NCBI GenBank assembly: GCA_965219035.1
Contig: CBDCMR010000003.1
Span: 1,178,001-1,242,000 of the forward strand
DNA: 64,000 bases
Direction of reading: 5' to 3'
DNA from: CBDCKN01 sp965219035
GTDB taxonomy: Bacteria > Gemmatimonadota > Gemmatimonadetes > Longimicrobiales > Gaopeijiaceae
Shown: piece after piece, positions 26,190 through 33,143 of the stretch
How positions within the stretch are numbered: position 1 is the first letter of the stretch
Layout of the letters: each line of letters starts with the position of its first letter
Notes under the pieces: model-generated
Database searches by the model: none
What the model saw: only the letters and a program-made list of their open reading frames with translations
What the model was told of the DNA's origin: nothing
Program-made: the position numbers and the translations under genes

Positions 26190-28256
26190 ATGGAGAGGTC
26201 CAGAGGTAACCCGCAGCGGCTCAGACGGAGTGCGAAGGGCTTGTCTCTTACCTTGGCGTTCGGCCTCTTGATGGTGGCACCGCCTTCCCTCGTCGCGCAG
26301 GGTGGGCCTGGGACTGAGAACGGAGAGTGGCGCTATCTGGGCGGGGACGCGGCCCATACGCGTTATTCGCCCCTGGACCAGATCGACGCCAGCAACTTCG
26401 AGGATCTGGAGGTCGCATGGATCTGGCGAGCGGACAACTTTGGCCCCACGGTGGACTACGCATTCAAGTCCACGCCAAGCTTCGTCGACGGCATGCTTTA
26501 CACGGTGGCCAGCGAGCGGAGGCAGGTGGTCGCCATCGATCCTGCTACGGGTGAAACTCTTTGGATCTTCCGGGAACCCAACACATTGCGGTTTGAGCGC
26601 TCCATGCGGCAGAACTATGGAAAGGGAGTTACTTACGCCGAGGTCGATGGCCGCGGGGTGGTCTACATCACGACTCCCGGCTTCTTCCTCCACGCGCTAG
26701 ACGCCAAGACCGGCCAGCCGTTGGAGGGATTCGGGAGGCCCGTACCGGTGGAGGGTTTTCCCGAGACCGGGGTCGTGGATCCCTTGGAAGATCTTGTGAG
26801 GGACTGGCTTCCCTTTGAGGAGCTCGGCCAGCCGTTGGACCATTATGCGGGAATTCCTCGCCAAATAGGGATGATCACCAGTTCGGCGCCGCCCATCGTC
26901 GTGAACGACGTGATAGTGGTCGGCAATTCCCACGAACAGGGTTACTACCAGACACGAGTCGAGAACGTCCCCGGCGACATCATGGGCTACGATGCCCGAA
27001 CCGGTGAGTTCCTGTGGAAATTCCATGTCATCCCGAGGCCTGGCGAATTCGGCCACGACACCTGGGAGAACGGCTCATGGCTGACCGCTGGGGACGTCTC
27101 GTCGTGGGCCCCCATGTCGGCCGACCCCGAGCGGGGCCTCGTATATATTCCCACCAACCCGCCCACGATAGACTTTTATGGCGGCTTCCGCCCGGGAGAC
27201 AACCTCTTCGGCACGAGTGTCATCGCCCTCGACGTCCAGACCGGAGAACGGGTGTGGCATTTCCAGACGGTTCATCACGACATCTGGAATTTTGACAATC
27301 CCACGGCCCCTGTCCTGCTGGACGTCACAGTGGACGGAGAGCCGACGCCGATCGTGGTTCAGACCACCAAGCAAGGCTGGGCATTCACGTTCAACCGGGA
27401 AACCGGTGAGCCGATTTGGCCCATCGATGAACTTCCGGTGCCTCGGTCCGAGGTGCCCGGCGAACAATTGTCTCTCACGCAGCCCTTTCCCACGTGGCCT
27501 CTGGCGTACGAAGAGCAAGGGCTCACTGAGAGCGACCTGATCGATTTCACGCCGGAGCTTCGTCAACAGGCACTGGAAATCATTCAGAACTACCGGATCG
27601 GACCCATCTTCAACCCACCGATCCAGGTAGGCCATCCGTCCGGCCTACGCTCGTTTGTCAGTTGCCCTTCAGGTGCGACCAATATCACGGGTCCGACGTC
27701 CGCAGACCCGGAGACCGGAATCCTCTATGTGTCGTCCAACAAGGGGTGCAGATCCGAGAGGCTCGTCCCTGGCCGAGACATCGACGCTCCCGACGACATC
27801 ATGACCACGGGCACTACATACTCCGAGTATGCCGTATTCGATCGTGGAGACTTCAGGGGCCCTCAAGGCCTTCCGATCCACAAGCCCCCCTACGGACGGA
27901 TCACGGCCATCGACATGAACACGGGGGAGCACCTCTGGTGGATCCCCAATGGGGACACGCCCGAGCGAATCACGAACCATCCGGCGCTTCAGGGGGTGGA
28001 CCTGACTAATACCGGCCAGACCTCGAAAGCCATCACCATGGTCACGAAGACGCTGCTCGTCACTGCAGAAGGCGGGGGTGGTGAGCCGCGTCTCCATGCG
28101 GTGGACAAGCTGACCGGTGAGCGCCTGGCGACCATCGATCTGCCCGCCGTAGGCCAATACGGCATGATGACGTACATGCACGAAGGGGATCAGTATATCG
28201 TGGTGCAGACCGGTGGAAGGACGCCCGGAGCACTGGTGGCATTGCGGCTCCCGTAA
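26190..28256 (+). CDS. PQQ-dependent dehydrogenase (quinoprotein glucose/alcohol dehydrogenase family)
   Basis: 688 residues from the ATG at 26190, which has GAGGA six bases upstream; in-frame ATG at 26178 is an alternative. A signal peptide ends near 'PPSLVAQGG'. The propeller blades carry the PQQ-enzyme tryptophan-docking pattern: 'VVAIDPATGETLWIF', 'LHALDAKTGQPLEGF', 'MGYDARTGEFLWKF', 'VIALDVQTGERVWHFQ', 'GWAFTFNRETGEPIW', 'ITAIDMNTGEHLWWI'. 'HHDIWNFDNPTAP' is the conserved W-motif found near the active site. It should oxidise an alcohol or sugar in the periplasm and pass electrons to a cytochrome; the lipoprotein cytochrome c encoded next is the obvious acceptor. Confidence 0.93.
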   Translation: MERSRGNPQRLRRSAKGLSLTLAFGLLMVAPPSLVAQGGPGTENGEWRYLGGDAAHTRYSPLDQIDASNFEDLEVAWIWRADNFGPTVDYAFKSTPSFVDGMLYTVASERRQVVAIDPATGETLWIFREPNTLRFERSMRQNYGKGVTYAEVDGRGVVYITTPGFFLHALDAKTGQPLEGFGRPVPVEGFPETGVVDPLEDLVRDWLPFEELGQPLDHYAGIPRQIGMITSSAPPIVVNDVIVVGNSHEQGYYQTRVENVPGDIMGYDARTGEFLWKFHVIPRPGEFGHDTWENGSWLTAGDVSSWAPMSADPERGLVYIPTNPPTIDFYGGFRPGDNLFGTSVIALDVQTGERVWHFQTVHHDIWNFDNPTAPVLLDVTVDGEPTPIVVQTTKQGWAFTFNRETGEPIWPIDELPVPRSEVPGEQLSLTQPFPTWPLAYEEQGLTESDLIDFTPELRQQALEIIQNYRIGPIFNPPIQVGHPSGLRSFVSCPSGATNITGPTSADPETGILYVSSNKGCRSERLVPGRDIDAPDDIMTTGTTYSEYAVFDRGDFRGPQGLPIHKPPYGRITAIDMNTGEHLWWIPNGDTPERITNHPALQGVDLTNTGQTSKAITMVTKTLLVTAEGGGGEPRLHAVDKLTGERLATIDLPAVGQYGMMTYMHEGDQYIVVQTGGRTPGALVALRLP

Positions 28257-28387
28257 TCGGGAGCAGTTTGTCGCGGGGTGCTGACGGCGACAGTTCGCGG
28301 GAGAGGGTTCCCCCCATATTTCCTCCGGGTGTTCCTCATCGATCCCCGTGTCTCGAATACGGAAGGGCCTGCAGTGGGTGGTGGAAA

Positions 28388-28960
28388 TTGAGATGTTCTC
28401 TAGGTACGGTCGTGGCCGCGCTGGTCTGGGCTCTGATCCTGGCGGCATGCGGCTCGGTCCAGCAGCCGGAGACTACTGCCCCTTCTCCCGATTCGTCGCA
28501 GCCGGAGGCTGCTACGCCTGCTGGCAGCTCAGTATTGGACGGAGTATTCACGGCGCGGCAAGCCTCTCGGGGCGAGACGAGGTTCCGGCAAGTGTGCGCG
28601 GCATGCCACAAAATCAACGACTTCACGGGCGGCAGGTTCAGAGTGGTGTGGGTGGGCCGCACGGTAGGGGACCTCTTTGAGACGATATCGACACTGATGC
28701 CCGAAGGCGACCCAGGCAGTCTGAGCCCCGACGAATATTCGGCTATCATCAGCTACATGCTGAGGGAAAACGGCTACCCGCCGGGCGAGGAGGACCTGGC
28801 GGCCGACGCATCCACACTTCAAGAGATACGCATCGTGGTGGGCTCGGTCGGGCAGGAGGTGCAGACCTTCTGCGACGAATGTCAATCGACGTATGTAAGC
28901 GCCGAGGAGATCCAAGAGTATCTCGAATCGCGAGTGCCGATCAGCGGGTTCGATCCGTAG
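28388..28960 (+). CDS. Lipoprotein c-type cytochrome
   Basis: About 190 residues if started at the TTG at 28388 (GGTGG just upstream); the frame is open back to 28268 but that part is not signal-like. A lipobox (ALILAACGS) is followed by a Pro/Ser/Thr-rich linker, then a class I cytochrome c domain: haem motif CAACH in 'VCAACHKINDF' at about residue 70 and probable axial Met in 'STLMPEGDPGSLSPDEYSA'. The C-terminal extension has a CxxC ('TFCDECQSTYVS') of unknown use. The gene follows the PQQ dehydrogenase by about 130 bases in the same direction and likely accepts its electrons. Start codon uncertain. Confidence 0.8.
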   Translation: MRCSLGTVVAALVWALILAACGSVQQPETTAPSPDSSQPEAATPAGSSVLDGVFTARQASRGETRFRQVCAACHKINDFTGGRFRVVWVGRTVGDLFETISTLMPEGDPGSLSPDEYSAIISYMLRENGYPPGEEDLAADASTLQEIRIVVGSVGQEVQTFCDECQSTYVSAEEIQEYLESRVPISGFDP

Positions 28961-29262
28961 AAATCGGCAAAGCACAAGTGCAGGTCGCCATTTCTCATCG
29001 GGGGAGATTGTCCGGGTCCAAATCGCCTACGTCGATGAGGCTCTGCACGACGTCAATGATCCCCTCGACCTGCTACTGCGGGTCGGGGAAGCTTTCCAAC
29101 TCTCCCGCGTGCGGCATCTCTTGCCCATCCACGCATCCGATCGTCTCGTCCTTACATGGCCGGACGGCGAGCGCGCACGTTGCCCTGAGGTCGTGCCTCG
29201 CAAGGTGAGGGTCTCGCCTCGCTCGAGCAGGGTGCCGGACTCGGAAAGGAATGCCTATCCCC
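28961..29262. other. Non-coding or decayed stretch
   Basis: A plus-strand frame through 29010-29283 is open and ends 'YPQLIDNRL' followed by a stop, the same last residues as a frame ending at 30780 (ELIDSRL), but neither has a start or a recognisable domain. Possibly remnants of one duplicated gene tail. Confidence 0.35.
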
Positions 29263-29345
29263 AGCTCATCGACAACCGGCTGTAGTCGTGGCCGCAGGGG
29301 GACGGCTCCCCGACAAGAGGAGAATAAGAGCGATCACCGCGCGTC
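29263..29345. repeat. About 80-bp direct repeat with hairpin, copy 1
   Basis: The segment starting AGCTCATCGACAACCGGCTG recurs at 30758-30839 at roughly 85 percent identity. Both copies contain a perfect hairpin GGGGA-CGGN-TCCCC (near 29299-29312 here). Both lie immediately 3' of a minus-strand SGNH-like gene. Confidence 0.75.
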
Positions 29346-29350
29346 TGGCC

Positions 29351-30592
29351 TTACGGGGCGGGTCGCGGAGCACCGAGCACATCCAACCGCCCCCGCAGTT
29401 TGGCAAGTATGACGTTGGCGATGGCTCGATTCCCCAGCACCGAGGGATGCGTTACGCCGATGAAGGACTCCGGGGAAAGACCCTGCACATACGGCTCAAC
29501 GCCTTCATCAGTCAGTTCCTTCACTACGTCGATGTAAATCAGGTCAGGGAGGCTTGCTCGCCCCGCCACCGCGGAGAACAGGGGGTGGTCACGCCCACCC
29601 CGGTTGCGTAAATCGCTGCGGCTCTCGGGCAGGAGGACGAACACTGGCGTGAACCCGTACTGCTGGGAGTCGTCTTGAAACCGCTCGAGAATGTACTCGA
29701 TGCGATCTCGCGGCAGACCCATCGAGTAATCGGGCCAGATGGACGCGGGAACGATGCCGTGCCGCGAGATGGTGGTAACGGCGTTGAGGCTGAAGGGGAA
29801 GCGCCTTCGCTCCGTGCGGTGCTGATAGAACCAGTCGTACTGGCTCGCAGACCAGAGCGCGCCGCGAAGGGCATCGACGTCAGTAATGTCCGCCGGAGCA
29901 AAGAACTTGGTGGTGAATCCCGAGTCGGTCTGCACGAAGATCGGCTTGAAGCCAAGAAAAACATCTTCGACCGGATACGTGTAAAACAGACGGAACGTGC
30001 TCATCATGCGATTGAGATTCTCGTTGATCATGGCGAGAATCACGATCGGACTGCGAACGCCGTTCTCGAGATCGGCCTCCAGGGCCAACAGCGCCTGATC
30101 TGGCCCGTACCCCGACACGCCGTAGTTGAGCACCCGCGTCCCGGTTGCATAGGCGATATGGGCTTGCCAGGTCTCGGCGTCGTCCACCTCCAGGCCCTCG
30201 GTGAAGCTATCGCCGTATGTGGCGATGGACACGGGCCCGGCGACGTTCGGGATCACCCGTACTCCGTCACCGTCCGTATTGATGGTAGTACCCGTTTCCG
30301 TGAAGAGATGAGTGCTCGACGCGGTTCGTCGCCACCCGAGGGAAGGATCGGGTGCCCAAACGTGTTTCAACTCGGCTGCGCGTTTGCGCATCCGCACCTC
30401 CTCGAGATTCAGGCCGTCCACATAATCGTCGATGTCGAAGAAGAAGAGCTGTCCGTATCGGTCCCGCTGTAGGGTCAAGAACGCGAAGCCGCCAATCTCG
30501 ACGCTAGCGAACACCATCAGTGTGATGATCAACCACCCCTCGATGTAGAGCGACTTGCGGTGAGGTGACCTGGCCGCGCGCTTCAGTTGCAT
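29351..30592 (-). CDS. Membrane-anchored SGNH-hydrolase-like protein (copy 1)
   Basis: 413 residues from the ATG at 30592. One membrane helix at about residues 15-38 ('EGWLIITLMVFASVEIGGFA'), then a periplasmic domain with the SGNH block I 'IATYGDSFTEGLEVDD' at about residue 125, 'VLNYGVSGYGPDQALL' (block II Gly) and 'VILAMINENLNRM' (block III, Asn). The C-terminal His is in 'VTHPSVLGNRAIA'; the Asp normally three residues before it is not obvious (GVTH). Related architecture occurs in AlgJ/AlgX-like acetyltransferases and in lipases; the substrate may be a surface polysaccharide but that is inference. A paralogue follows at 30828-32051. Confidence 0.75.
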   Translation of the reverse strand: MQLKRAARSPHRKSLYIEGWLIITLMVFASVEIGGFAFLTLQRDRYGQLFFFDIDDYVDGLNLEEVRMRKRAAELKHVWAPDPSLGWRRTASSTHLFTETGTTINTDGDGVRVIPNVAGPVSIATYGDSFTEGLEVDDAETWQAHIAYATGTRVLNYGVSGYGPDQALLALEADLENGVRSPIVILAMINENLNRMMSTFRLFYTYPVEDVFLGFKPIFVQTDSGFTTKFFAPADITDVDALRGALWSASQYDWFYQHRTERRRFPFSLNAVTTISRHGIVPASIWPDYSMGLPRDRIEYILERFQDDSQQYGFTPVFVLLPESRSDLRNRGGRDHPLFSAVAGRASLPDLIYIDVVKELTDEGVEPYVQGLSPESFIGVTHPSVLGNRAIANVILAKLRGRLDVLGAPRPAP

Positions 30593-30720
30593 TGGAACGC
30601 CAACGCAATGATCTTGCGCTCTGGATCGATCCACGCATTGGGGCCGTCCGATCCGCTGTGCCCGTATCCGCCGTCAGCGATCCGCCACCCGCGGTTCCGT
30701 GGAGCGGCGGGATCAATCCC
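30583..30720 (-). pseudogene. C-terminal remnant of a class C beta-lactamase-like serine hydrolase
   Basis: The minus-strand frame ending at TGA 30583-30585 reads 'GYGHSGSDGPNAWIDPERKI' then 'IALAFQCN'. The string H-S/G-G-x-x-G-x-x-x-W-x-D-P-E is the diagnostic C-terminal motif of serine beta-lactamase-family hydrolases. Nothing of the SxxK or YxN motifs is present upstream, where the frame runs into the 80-bp repeat. The stop overlaps the ATG of the SGNH gene. A truncated relic. Confidence 0.6.
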
Positions 30721-30757
30721 AGCCTGACGATCGCGGCGAATGCGCTTCGGGTCGGCG

Positions 30758-30839
30758 AGCTTATCGACAGCCGGCTGTAGTCGGGGCCGCAGGGGGACGG
30801 ATCCCCGTAAGAGAAGAATCGGAGGGATCACGGCACGTC
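30758..30839. repeat. About 80-bp direct repeat with hairpin, copy 2
   Basis: Second copy of the repeat at 29263-29345. The GGGGA-CGGA-TCCCC hairpin is at 30796-30809. It overlaps the last codons of the upstream SGNH gene. Confidence 0.75.
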
Positions 30840-32051
30840 GTCATCCCCGTATCGGGTTAGGAACCCCTCCGCGATCAACCTGCCCGATAGCTGTTGGCCG
30901 CGGAGGTTCATATGCTCGTCCTGATCCCAATAGAGCAACTCTCCGTCAGTGCGGAACGCGTCGAGCAGGTCGAGTGGCTCGAGATCGTGAGAATGAAAGT
31001 ACTCGCGAAGAAGTTGCTGTGGACGACTCGTCCTGAGCATTTCATCGTCGACATTGATCTTCCAGGCGCGATAGAGCCCGTAGTGCGCTGTGTTTACCTG
31101 GAGAGTGTGCGGAAAGATAACGGGGAAGACATCCGCATCGAGCCGTGCCGCCTCGTCTAAGATCATATCGAGCACGCGCTTCGTGCTTTCCCAAGCTTGC
31201 TGCGCGCACTCCGAGCGCATCAGTAGTTGGTCGCGGAAGTAGTCTGGATTTTGTGCGCCGAGGTACACGATCCAAGGGTTGAGCTCGCCGGCCTTCGCGG
31301 ACTCGATGTACTCCTCCGGAATGCCGGCCTCCTTCATCCTGTCGTAGTCCACTTCCTGGACGCGAAGCGAATGCGGCAGGTTGTGGTGCGGTGGTGAGGC
31401 GCTGCGGGGCGAGCCGGAGAATGGTTGGGCCGTACTGAAGATGCTGGCGAAGGACCAATGGAATGAGGCCAGCGCCAACAGGCGTGGAGACGCTTGTCCC
31501 ATGGGTTCCCCAGAGAGCAACGATTGGGCAAAAATCACCTTGCCCGGAAAAACCCGGCGCAGTACCTCCCTCACGTATTGGGCGGTGTAGATCCTCTTCC
31601 AGGCGGGCGGTGAGCGCGTCGCGAGCAGCCGCTCGTCCAGATTGCCCTCGCAGCCGACGTCGGCCAAGTCGTTGCCGACGTAGTAGGAGAGCAGCACCAC
31701 CTTCGGCCGGTAACGCGCCCCCTCGCGGCGCAGGCTCTCGAGGTACTGCACCGGTCCCGTGCCGGGAGTCGCTGTGTTGCGGATGCGTACTCCGTACGGC
31801 GCTAACATTGGGTAAACGTAGTCTGCGACGAACGGCTCTGTCGCGGCGATGAACGAGTCACCGACGATGAACGTGAAAAGCCCGCTCTGATTTACATCGC
31901 CCAGGACCTGGTTTTCTAGATAGTATGCGTTGGGGATTACGTTCCAGCGCAACAGCAGTTCGAACGCGCCGAGACACACGGAGACCGATGTGACCAGCAA
32001 GAGCAGCGCCCCGACTCCGCGCCGGATACGTCGTCTGTTGAATATGGTCAT
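30828..32051 (-). CDS. Membrane-anchored SGNH-hydrolase-like protein (copy 2)
   Basis: 407 residues from the ATG at 32051 (AGAGG upstream); an in-frame ATG at 32084 lies within the remnant of another gene and lacks a ribosome-binding site. One membrane helix at about 12-32 ('GVGALLLLVTSVSVCLGAFE'). SGNH block I is 'FTFIVGDSFIAATE', block III Asn in 'VVLLSYYVGNDLADVGCE', and the Asp/His pair is in 'DQDEHMNLRGQQLSGRL', the AlgJ-type D-x-x-H arrangement. All catalytic positions are present, unlike the neighbour. Likely a periplasmic acyl transferase or esterase acting on a glycan. It ends inside the 80-bp repeat. Confidence 0.8.
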   Translation of the reverse strand: MTIFNRRRIRRGVGALLLLVTSVSVCLGAFELLLRWNVIPNAYYLENQVLGDVNQSGLFTFIVGDSFIAATEPFVADYVYPMLAPYGVRIRNTATPGTGPVQYLESLRREGARYRPKVVLLSYYVGNDLADVGCEGNLDERLLATRSPPAWKRIYTAQYVREVLRRVFPGKVIFAQSLLSGEPMGQASPRLLALASFHWSFASIFSTAQPFSGSPRSASPPHHNLPHSLRVQEVDYDRMKEAGIPEEYIESAKAGELNPWIVYLGAQNPDYFRDQLLMRSECAQQAWESTKRVLDMILDEAARLDADVFPVIFPHTLQVNTAHYGLYRAWKINVDDEMLRTSRPQQLLREYFHSHDLEPLDLLDAFRTDGELLYWDQDEHMNLRGQQLSGRLIAEGFLTRYGDDDVP

Positions 32052-32059
32052 GAGCGGCC

Positions 32060-32530
32060 TCTTGGAGAACTGATGTTTCGCCATGTCGGGAATTCATCTC
32101 CATTGTTTTGGAAGAAGAGGTTGCGGCCCCAACGGGCCATGACATAGATGTCGTCGAATCAGTCTTGGTTGACGTCCGTCACCGCGATTCCGGGATGACG
32201 ATCGCCCGCATAACGGAGAACAAGGGATGCGGCCTCTTGAAGCCCACCGGATTCAGCAGGAATTCGAGCACGTGCTTCTCATGAATGGACCGTCGTGCAC
32301 GGATGAGGGCATCCGCCGTCATCACCTGATCCGCAACCTCGGAAAAGAGCGGTCGATCCACCGACATGGTCTCCAGTCCCTTGCTGTGCCAGCCCACGAT
32401 CTTCCAGGTTGGATCGCCCCCTTCTTCCAGCGCCGACCCCGGAGTACAAGTAACCCTTTGATGTCCGCGGATCCACGTCCGGCCATCCGCCATTCGGGCT
32501 AAGGCCTCGAAACCCAGATCGGTCTCCAAG
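32060..32530 (-). pseudogene. Fragment of a CRTAC1/VCBS (FG-GAP) family protein
   Basis: The minus-strand frame 32529-32179 contains 'WIRGHQRVTCTPGSALEEGG', 'PTWKIVGWHSKGLETMSVDR', 'ARRSIHEKHVLEFLLNPVGF', ending 'PHPLFSVM'. After a frame change the next stretch reads 'HPGIAVTDVNQD', a TGA, then 'FDDIYVMARWGRNLFFQNNG'. That is the DVNxDGFDD calcium-binding FG-GAP repeat with the Gly codon (GGA) replaced by TGA. Start and most of the propeller are missing. At least one frameshift, one nonsense codon and truncation at both ends: a decayed gene. Confidence 0.65.
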
Positions 32531-32589
32531 AACCCTCATCCGTCAGTTAAGAAACTCCCTCGAATCACCTGGAACTTCGCGTGCGACCC

Positions 32590-33115
32590 AACCAGGCGCT
32601 TCCTCGCGCACTCCTGGTCGTGCGGCAGCTGCGATCGTGGTGCTGGGGGCCATGGCGGCGGTCGGTGCAACCGTCATAAGGACTGGCCGAGGCGAGTCGC
32701 CCGACCTGGATCCCCGGCTGGTGTTGGTTCGCCCCTTCTCCAATGAGACCGGTAGCCCGGAATTGGAGAGGCTGGGGAACATGGCGGCCGACTGGATTTC
32801 CCAGGGACTGGCCGAAAGGGTGGCCGTGAGGGTGCTACCGGGTTAGCACGGACCCCCGAAGACTCTGCCATTCTTGTTTCGGAACTGTTCACTCACGGGC
32901 ATTCTGAAGCGGCACAATGCGTGATCAGGAACCATCTGCCGAAGGTCGCCCTCACCGATCCGAAAGAAGTGGACTCGAGGACCCGTGGTGGGAGCCATAC
33001 TTCATTGCCCGCGTGCTGTTTGGACCGGTCGACTCACGGAGGCCGAAGACGTCCTTAGGCGCAACCTCGAAGAAAACCCGCTTCCCTGGGTGAAATGGAC
33101 GCTTCTCGTCGAAGT
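32590..33115 (+). pseudogene. Remnants of a membrane-bound TPR/adenylate-cyclase- or kinase-type regulator
   Basis: The stretch ending at TAG 32844-32846 has a membrane segment ('AAIVVLGAMAAVGATVIRTG') followed by 'DPRLVLVRPFSNETGSPELE' and 'NMAADWISQGLAERVAVRVL', the conserved start of the periplasmic domain of Ser/Thr-kinase or CadC-like TPR regulators. A detached tail 'EAEDVLRRNLEENPLPWVKW' appears near 33035-33100. The cytoplasmic part and the TPR array are absent. Interpreted as a gene reduced to its fragments by deletion. Confidence 0.5.
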
Positions 33116-33143
33116 TTTATGAGCGCCCAGCCCCCGGCTCCCC

